NCBI GenBank assembly: GCA_046714175.1
Contig: JBKKBI010000053.1
Location: 1 to 37,943, forward strand
Direction of reading: 5' to 3'
Length of the DNA: 37,943 bases
Source: UBA11373 sp046714175
GTDB taxonomy: Bacteria; Actinomycetota; Acidimicrobiia; Spongiisociales; UBA11373
Below are positions 33,110 through 37,943 of the stretch, in pieces (position 1 is the stretch's first letter; each line of letters opens with the position of its first letter). A model generated the notes under the pieces. The model ran no database searches, was not told the origin of the DNA, and saw only the letters and a list, made by a program, of their open reading frames with translations. Both the position numbers and the translations under genes were made by a program.

Positions 33110-34352
33110 TGGCCACCATCAGTTCCTCGCAGGGGAACAGAGTGATCACCTTGCAGCCGTCCTTGGTCACCACCACCTCCTCCTCGATGCGGGCGGCGGA
33201 GCGCCCGTCGGCGGCCGGGGCATAGGTCTCGAGAGCGAAGACCATCCCCTCTTTGATCTCCACCGGCGTGTCGAGCGAGTTGAGCCGGCTGATGATGGGC
33301 CGCTCGTGCAACCCGACCCCGACGCCGTGCCCGAACTGCAGACCGAAGGCATCCATCTCGTCGGTGAACCCGAACTCCTCGGCGCGGGGCCACACCTTGG
33401 CGATCTGATCGGTAGTGGTGCCGGGGCGGACCAGGTCGATGGCGGCGTCCATCCACACCCGTGACTGTTTGAAGGCATCGCGTTGCGCCTGGGAGGCCCG
33501 TCCCACGGCAAAGGTGCGGTAGTAACAGGTGCGGTACCCGTTGAATACGTGGATGATGTCGAAGTAGGCCTGATCGCCGGGGCGGATCAAGCGGTCGGAG
33601 AAGACGTGGGGATGCGGGCTGCAGCGCTCCCCGGCGATGGAGTTGATCGCCTCGACGAATTCTGAGCCCATCTCGAAAAGGCGGGCGTGGGCCAGTCCGA
33701 CGATGTCCGACTCCCGGATCCCGGGCTTGAGCGCTTCGTAGATGCTCTGGTAGACGCCGTCGACCATGGCGCAAGCCTGAGTGAGTAGGACGATCTCGTC
33801 GGGGCTCTTGATCTCCCGGGCGCGCATCATCGCCTCCTGGCCGTCGACGACGCGCAGCCCTTCCGCTTGCAGCGCCAGGAACACCCCGGTCTCGGCGAGA
33901 TCGACGCCGAGGCGCTCACCTGCCAGACCCTCCTCCTCGAGGACCCGCTTGATGCCACGCGCCGCTCGGGCGTGCAGCCCGGTCTCAGGGTCGATGGCGC
34001 CCTGTAAGCCGGTGTTGCCCCCGACCGAGTTCTCGGTGTCGTACATGTGGGGGAGTTGCAGGCGGTGCGCCTTGGCGGCCGATCCGAAGTCCCAAATTCG
34101 CGGGCGCCCGTTACGGGTGAGCAGGGCGTAGCGCTCCCCCTTGTTGAACGCCCAGTAGCCGATCTGGGTAGCGGTGGTGTAACGGATGTTCGACGTCTCG
34201 AACAAGAGCACCGCGCCGAGGTCGGAAGCCTCGAGTTGCTGACGAACCCGCGCCAGCCGGTACTGGCGGAGGCGCTCGAAATCAACCCGTATTTCCCAGT
34301 CGACCCCCATGATTCCGGGGGCGGGACTGGTGGCCACGGGGAATTCCGTCAT
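33099..34352 (-). CDS. M24-family hydrolase (Xaa-Pro peptidase/creatinase fold) with an altered metal site
   Basis: The 417-residue protein starts at ATG 34352 (AAGGAG upstream at good spacing). It has an N-terminal creatinase-like domain (about 25-170) and a C-terminal pita-bread domain. M24 landmarks are Asp265 (in YFDIIH), GHGVGVGLHE (His342, His349), Glu375 (FALETY) and the Glu390-392 cluster. The second metal aspartate, usually 11 residues after the first, is Cys276 (GYRTCYYRTF). The dinuclear site of true aminopeptidases is thus incomplete, as in creatinase-like members that hydrolyse small C-N bonds without metals. Hydrolysis of a small amide is the likely role. It sits between the dehydrogenase and E1 alpha genes. 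Confidence 0.85.
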   Translation of the reverse strand: MTEFPVATSPAPGIMGVDWEIRVDFERLRQYRLARVRQQLEASDLGAVLLFETSNIRYTTATQIGYWAFNKGERYALLTRNGRPRIWDFGSAAKAHRLQLPHMYDTENSVGGNTGLQGAIDPETGLHARAARGIKRVLEEEGLAGERLGVDLAETGVFLALQAEGLRVVDGQEAMMRAREIKSPDEIVLLTQACAMVDGVYQSIYEALKPGIRESDIVGLAHARLFEMGSEFVEAINSIAGERCSPHPHVFSDRLIRPGDQAYFDIIHVFNGYRTCYYRTFAVGRASQAQRDAFKQSRVWMDAAIDLVRPGTTTDQIAKVWPRAEEFGFTDEMDAFGLQFGHGVGVGLHERPIISRLNSLDTPVEIKEGMVFALETYAPAADGRSAARIEEEVVVTKDGCKVITLFPCEELMVANAY

Positions 34353-34401
34353 CGCAGGCTCCTTGCATCGGCCGGGGACGAGCCCCGGGTTGTCAGATGG
34401 T

Positions 34402-35289
34402 TCATCCCGATCGGCTCCGCAGGTATACGGCGACCGCACTGAGGTCGGCGTCCCCGAATCCGGCAGCAATGGCGGCGCGCACCAGGGAGAGGCCCAACTC
34501 GGCCTGGGCCATCGGCGCCCCGACTCGGTCTCCCAATCCCGTGATCAGTTCGAGGTCCTTGGCCACCAGATCGAGGCTGAAGGCCACCGGTGCCGTCTCC
34601 GGGTTCTCGAAGGCGGCCCGCTTGTAGTGGACAAAGGGAGCTCCCGCGGCCCCCGAGGCGAACACTTCGTAGGCGGTGGTGCGGTCCACCCCGGCGCGTT
34701 CCGCGAGTACGAGTGCCTCCGAGAGGGAGATGTTGAGACCATGGACCAGGGCGTTCACTGCCAGCTTGGCGGCGGCTCCCGAGCCGCGGGCACCGACGTG
34801 AATCACCTTGGCGGCGAGTGCGTCGAGCACCGGCTGGGCCCGGGCGAGCAGAGCGGCGTCGCCCCCCACCATGATCGTCAGCGCGCCCTTGTCCACGGTG
34901 GCCACGCTTCCCGAGACCGGGGTGTCCAGGAACCCGGCGCCGACGGCGTCGATGGCGGCGCCGACGCGAGTCACGGTGTTCGGGTCGATGGTGCTGGTGT
35001 CGACGGCGAGACCACCGGGCCGGATCCCGGCGACGACACCATCGGTGCCGAGATACACGTCTTGGACAGCGGCGTCGTCGGCGAGGCTGGTCAGGGATAG
35101 GTCGGACCCGGCGGCGGCCGCCGCCGGCGATGGCGATATCACGGCGCCGGTGGCCGCAGCCACCTGCTCCGCCCGGCTGCGGTCGCGATTCCAGACGGTG
35201 ACGACGAAACCCGCGCGCCCCAGGGTGCCGGCCATGGCAGCGCCCATCCGGCCCACTCCGATCACCGCAACGCTCTCGACCGGGGTCAC
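34402..35289 (-). CDS. 6-phosphogluconate/3-hydroxyisobutyrate dehydrogenase-like NAD(P) enzyme
   Basis: The 295-residue protein has the N-terminal Rossmann motif VAVIGVGRMGAAMAGTL with NRDRSRAE after strand two. The substrate motif FLDTPVSGSVATVDKGALTIMVGG follows, and the helical C-terminal domain carries the catalytic-lysine helix GSGAAAKLAVNAL. It should oxidise a 2- or 3-hydroxy acid. It is the first gene of the minus-strand operon and starts at GTG 35289, 17 bases from a 20-bp palindrome. The 49 bases to the next gene carry its ribosome binding site. Confidence 0.9.
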   Translation of the reverse strand: MTPVESVAVIGVGRMGAAMAGTLGRAGFVVTVWNRDRSRAEQVAAATGAVISPSPAAAAAGSDLSLTSLADDAAVQDVYLGTDGVVAGIRPGGLAVDTSTIDPNTVTRVGAAIDAVGAGFLDTPVSGSVATVDKGALTIMVGGDAALLARAQPVLDALAAKVIHVGARGSGAAAKLAVNALVHGLNISLSEALVLAERAGVDRTTAYEVFASGAAGAPFVHYKRAAFENPETAPVAFSLDLVAKDLELITGLGDRVGAPMAQAELGLSLVRAAIAAGFGDADLSAVAVYLRSRSG

Positions 35290-35305
35290 TGTCCAGCGAG
35301 ACTAC

Positions 35306-35325
35306 ACACGGAGGCTCCTCCGTGT
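35306..35325. promoter_or_regulatory. 20-bp perfect palindrome, probable operator
   Basis: ACACGGAGG (35306-35314) and CCTCCGTGT (35317-35325) are perfect 9-bp arms around CT. It lies in the 140-bp region between the dehydrogenase operon and the divergent SDR/regulator pair, 17 bases from the dehydrogenase start. The XRE-cupin protein encoded by the divergent pair is the obvious candidate to bind it. A transcript hairpin in the leader of the minus operon is an alternative reading. Confidence 0.5.
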
Positions 35326-35380
35326 TGCGCCAGGGGTTATCGCGAACAGCAGCACTGCACGCAGCGCACGTCGGGGGCTA

Positions 35381-35408
35381 ACCTCGGCGCCCGGAGGGAG
35401 CCCGAGGT
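35381..35408. promoter_or_regulatory. Second inverted repeat before the SDR gene
   Basis: ACCTCGG (35381-35387) and CCGAGGT (35402-35408) form 7-bp arms 14 bases apart, 21 bases before the SDR start. It could be a leader hairpin or a second operator. No promoter hexamers are convincing in this stretch. Confidence 0.3.
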
Positions 35409-35429
35409 GGACCGGCGACAGGAGGAACC

Positions 35430-36122
35430 GTGAGCGACTCGAGTGTGGTGGTGGTCGGCGGCACCTCCGGCCTGGGATTGGAGGTAGCTCGGCATTACGC
35501 CCAGGCGGGCCGGAAAGTCGTCGTCACCGGACGGAGTGCTTCGCGGGCGAGCGCGGCCGCCCAGGAGGTGGGTGGCGCCACCACCGGCATCGGGTTCGAC
35601 CTTGCCGTTCCCGAAGCCATCGGCCCCGCCCTCGCCGAGGTGGGCGTGGTGGACCGGCTGGTGCTTGCCGCCATCGAGCGCGACAACAACCCGGTGCGCA
35701 ACTACGACATCGCCTCGGCGACGCGGCTGGTCATACTCAAACTCGTCGGTTACACCGAGACCATCCACACCCTGATTCCGCGATTCAGCTCCGACGCCGC
35801 GGTGGTGCTTTTCGGGGGCCGGGCCAAGGACCGCCCCTATCCCGGTTCCACAACGGTCTCCACCGTCAACGGCGGCATCACCGGACTGATCAACTCGCTG
35901 GTCGTGGAGCTGGCCCCCATCCGCTTCAACGCCATCCACCCCGGAATCGTGTCCGACACGCCCAACTGGAAGGGCAAGGCTCTCGACGCGGTCATCGCCC
36001 GCACTCCGACCAAGCGTCTCGCCACCATGGAGGAAGTGGTCGATGCCACGGTGTTCCTCTTGGAGAACACCGCGGTCAACGGCACCAACCTGTACGTGGA
36101 CGGCGGATGGATGCTGATGTGA
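35430..36122 (+). CDS. SDR-fold protein lacking the catalytic Ser-Tyr-Lys residues
   Basis: The 230-residue Rossmann protein starts at GTG 35430 with AGGAGG four bases upstream. It has the cofactor motif VVVGGTSGLGLEVA and the C-terminal YVDGGWMLM typical of classical SDRs. The active-site positions are changed. The serine strand reads VVLFGGRA (Gly in place of Ser), and the YxxxK position reads VSTVN (Val143, Asn147). Ordinary SDR chemistry is therefore unlikely; it may sense a nucleotide or ligand, or use an unusual mechanism. Its stop overlaps the regulator's GTG by four bases, pointing to a joint regulatory role with the XRE-cupin protein. Confidence 0.85.
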   Translation: MSDSSVVVVGGTSGLGLEVARHYAQAGRKVVVTGRSASRASAAAQEVGGATTGIGFDLAVPEAIGPALAEVGVVDRLVLAAIERDNNPVRNYDIASATRLVILKLVGYTETIHTLIPRFSSDAAVVLFGGRAKDRPYPGSTTVSTVNGGITGLINSLVVELAPIRFNAIHPGIVSDTPNWKGKALDAVIARTPTKRLATMEEVVDATVFLLENTAVNGTNLYVDGGWMLM

Positions 36123-36724
36123 ACCACGACCTGGATGGAATCGGCGAGCGATTGCGCGAGGAGCGGGTCAAGTCGGGTATTAGTCAGCGCGAGCTGGCGC
36201 GTCGGATCGGGCTCTCCGCAAGTTTGGTGAGCCAGATCGAGGCCGGCCAGTCGAAGCCCTCGGTGGGGACGCTCTACGCCATGGTCACCGAACTCGATCT
36301 GTCCTTGGACCGCCTGATGCGAGGCGACGACTACGAGCCGTCCAGCAATGGTGCCGGCCCCAACGGGTCCCCTCATTTGGTGGTCCGACGCGGTGACCGC
36401 AAGACGGTCGACCTCGCCTCCGGAGTGCGCTGGGAACAACTGACCAGCGAGGCCGAAGAGGACGTCGATTTCCTGGAGGCGATCTACGAGGTCGGGGGCG
36501 CGTCGACCCCGGACGAATCGCTCATGCGACATCATGGCCGTGAGTACGGGTATGTGGTGTCGGGGCACCTGGGCGTGCAGTTCGGCTTCACCGAGCACGA
36601 ACTCGGACCCGGCGACTCGATCGCCTTCGACTCCACCCTGCCGCACCGGCTCTTCAACAAGGGTGATGTCCCGGTGCACGCGATTTGGTTCGTGGTGGGC
36701 AGGGAAGCGGACGGGAGGAAGTAG
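36119..36724 (+). CDS. XRE-family transcription regulator with C-terminal cupin domain
   Basis: The 201-residue protein has a helix-turn-helix at about residues 8-63 (ERLREERVKSGISQRELARR, then SASLVSQIEAGQSKPSVGTL). After a linker comes a cupin at about 120-195 (GREYGYVVSGHL, LGPGDSIAFDSTLPHRLFN). Such proteins usually control the neighbouring catabolic genes in response to a small ligand bound by the cupin. GTG 36119 overlaps the SDR stop (GTGA); ATG 36107 in the same frame is an alternative. It is divergent from the import/catabolic operon and likely binds the palindrome at 35306-35325. Confidence 0.9.
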   Translation: MNHDLDGIGERLREERVKSGISQRELARRIGLSASLVSQIEAGQSKPSVGTLYAMVTELDLSLDRLMRGDDYEPSSNGAGPNGSPHLVVRRGDRKTVDLASGVRWEQLTSEAEEDVDFLEAIYEVGGASTPDESLMRHHGREYGYVVSGHLGVQFGFTEHELGPGDSIAFDSTLPHRLFNKGDVPVHAIWFVVGREADGRK

Positions 36725-36736
36725 GTCGGCCGGCTT

Positions 36737-36785
36737 CGCCCCTGGCCCCTGGCCCCTCGCTCCTCGCCCCTTGCTTCTCGCCCCT
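36737..36785. repeat. Heptamer array, CGCCCCT/GGCCCCT type
   Basis: Seven tandem units occupy 49 bases: CGCCCCT, GGCCCCT, GGCCCCT, CGCTCCT, CGCCCCT, TGCTTCT, CGCCCCT. The array fills most of the 80 bases between the regulator stop and the ligase start. The unit is unlike those at 300, 5760 or 22400, but the period is the same. Confidence 0.85.
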
Positions 36786-36804
36786 GGCACTACCCTCCGC
36801 CACC

Positions 36805-37943
36805 GTGAGCAGCACGCCATCCCTTCCCACGCCCCCGCCCCACGCCCAAGCGCGTTTCGAGGTGTTGCAGGAGAAACTGGTCCCGCTCTGGCGATCCATC
36901 GAGACGATGAGCCCGGACCCGCAGACCATCGTGGTGATCCCGTCGATGAGCCTGGACAAGACCGAGGGCTCGGCGATAACGATGCAGCCCTACGAGGAGC
37001 GGTACCTGTTCCTCCTCCTTCTGCTGCGACAGCCCCGCGCCAGGATGATTTATGTCACTTCGCAGCCGATCCTCCCCAGCGTCATCGATTACTACCTCGA
37101 CCTGCTCCCCGGGGTGATCCCGAGCCATGCCCGGCAGCGGTTGATCACTTTCCCGGTACTCGACGGCGGTGAGGACCCGTTGTCCCTCAAGCTGCTGCGT
37201 CGGCCCCGGCTCATGGAACGGCTGCGCTCGCTCATACCCGATCCGGCCCGGGCCCACATGGTCCCCTACAACACCACCGAGTTGGAGCGGGATCTGGCGG
37301 TGCGGTTGGGCATCCCGATGTACGGCGCCGACCCCCGCCACTTTGGTTTTGGCACCAAGAGCGGCTGCCGCCGGTTGTTCGCCGAAGAGGAGGTGGCCCA
37401 TCCGTTGGGTCTGGAGAACCTCCGCAGCATCGACGACGTGGTGTTGGGCATTGTCGAGTTACGGGCCAAGAAGCCCAGCCTGGCCCAGGTGATCGTCAAG
37501 CTCAACGAGGGCGTCTCCGGGGAAGGAAACGCCGTGGTGGACCTCGCCGGTCTCCCCGCACCAGGATCCGCCGAGGAGGTTGCGGCGGTGCGGGTCGCGG
37601 TCGGAGGCATGGACTTCGAACTCGCCGATGCCACGTTCGGCGGATACTCCGCCAAGATGCAGGAGCGCGGCGGAGTCGTCGAAGAGCGCATCCAGGGCAC
37701 CGACTTCAAGAGCCCCAGCGTCCAGCTGCGGGTGACACCGCTGGGCAAGGTCGAGATCCTCTCCACTCACGACCAGTTGCTCGGTGGTCCCAGCGGGCAG
37801 TCCTATCTGGGGTGCGTCTTTCCCGCCGACACCGGCTACGCCACGATGATCACCCGTGAGGCAGCGAAGATCGGTGCCCGCCTCGCCAAGGAAGGCGTGA
37901 TCGGCAGGTTCGCCCTCGACTTCGTCACGGTGCGCAACGCCAA
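36805..37943 (+). CDS. PGM1-type pre-ATP-grasp/ATP-grasp ligase (partial, 3' end missing)
   Basis: The frame is open from GTG 36805 to the window edge, 379 codons. The visible part carries the conserved blocks of the PGM1-related family: YEERYLFLLLLLRQPRARM-like helix with IYVTSQPILPSVIDYYLDLL, the LKLLRRPRLMERLR segment, YGADPRHFGFGTKSG, and VIVKLNEGVSGEGNA of the ATP-grasp phosphate region. PGM1 is the peptide ligase of pheganomycin synthesis; most relatives are unassigned carboxylate-amine ligases. No peptide or tailoring genes are visible beside it, so a biosynthetic role is open. The upstream region has no ribosome binding site. Confidence 0.85.
   Translation, partial: MSSTPSLPTPPPHAQARFEVLQEKLVPLWRSIETMSPDPQTIVVIPSMSLDKTEGSAITMQPYEERYLFLLLLLRQPRARMIYVTSQPILPSVIDYYLDLLPGVIPSHARQRLITFPVLDGGEDPLSLKLLRRPRLMERLRSLIPDPARAHMVPYNTTELERDLAVRLGIPMYGADPRHFGFGTKSGCRRLFAEEEVAHPLGLENLRSIDDVVLGIVELRAKKPSLAQVIVKLNEGVSGEGNAVVDLAGLPAPGSAEEVAAVRVAVGGMDFELADATFGGYSAKMQERGGVVEERIQGTDFKSPSVQLRVTPLGKVEILSTHDQLLGGPSGQSYLGCVFPADTGYATMITREAAKIGARLAKEGVIGRFALDFVTVRNA

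Noticed and set aside
33099..34352. DMSP lyase DddP (also M24 fold)
   Set aside because: The metal-site pattern around Asp265 and Cys276 does not match the extra aspartates I would expect in DddP, and the neighbours do not suggest DMSP metabolism.
34808..36724. A 638-codon protein ending in the XRE-cupin regulator
   Set aside because: The upstream 430 codons overlap the dehydrogenase and SDR genes in other frames and carry no domain. The regulator begins at 36119 or 36107.

Overview
The window is high-GC DNA that reads like a chromosome segment of a free-living actinobacterium. The evidence is a Glu-Asp-Phe tRNA cluster of the kind common in Actinobacteria, an F420-type luciferase-like oxidoreductase, a LigD-type polymerase domain, SpoIIE-type phosphatase signalling, lipoproteins with low-complexity Thr/Gly linkers after the lipobox, and frequent GTG starts. 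A class such as Acidimicrobiia is plausible, but that is an inference. There is no rRNA, CRISPR array, recognisable transposase, integrase or phage gene.

Layout. 1-800: the 3' end of an unknown gene, a heptamer repeat array, a duplicated tRNA-Phe 3' end and the tRNA-Glu/Asp/Phe operon (minus strand). 800-3640: an S41 protease-like lipoprotein, a small membrane protein, a PfkB sugar kinase probably starting at ATT, and tRNA-Lys. 3800-7630: a lipoprotein, an FAD oxidoreductase, and an unusual endonuclease IV-LigD polymerase fusion. 7650-12470: a rhodanese, an unknown protein, a stand-alone 5'-3' exonuclease, a phytoene-desaturase-like oxidoreductase and a DUF2236/MpaB protein. 12500-16130: a PspC/di-CxxCH membrane protein translationally coupled to a membrane SpoIIE phosphatase. 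16260-21955: a CNNM/CBS protein, an LLM oxidoreductase and a MacB/FtsX-type exporter pair. 21954-22434: a four-helix-bundle (S23/IVP) gene bracketed by inverted heptamer arrays.

22433-36724 is an accessory catabolic island. Ten minus-strand genes, many overlapping by 1 to 13 bases, encode a 6-PGDH-like dehydrogenase, an M24 hydrolase, E1 alpha and beta of a 2-oxoacid dehydrogenase, a bicupin, a metal-site-degenerate amidohydrolase, and a ribose-type ABC importer. One importer permease is fused to an amidohydrolase whose metal site looks intact. A divergent pair encodes an SDR lacking its catalytic residues and an XRE-cupin regulator, with a 20-bp palindrome in the divergent promoter region. 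The simplest reading is regulated import of a cyclic amide, ureide or N-heterocycle that is hydrolysed as it enters the cell, followed by oxidation of the carbon skeleton. The substrate is unknown. The window ends inside a PGM1-type ATP-grasp ligase.

At least five intergenic sites carry tandem 7-base repeats whose unit sequence differs from site to site while the period stays at 7. The best candidates for something undescribed are the permease-amidohydrolase fusion with its degenerate paralogue, the endonuclease IV-polymerase fusion, and the S23 gene with inverted heptamer arrays.
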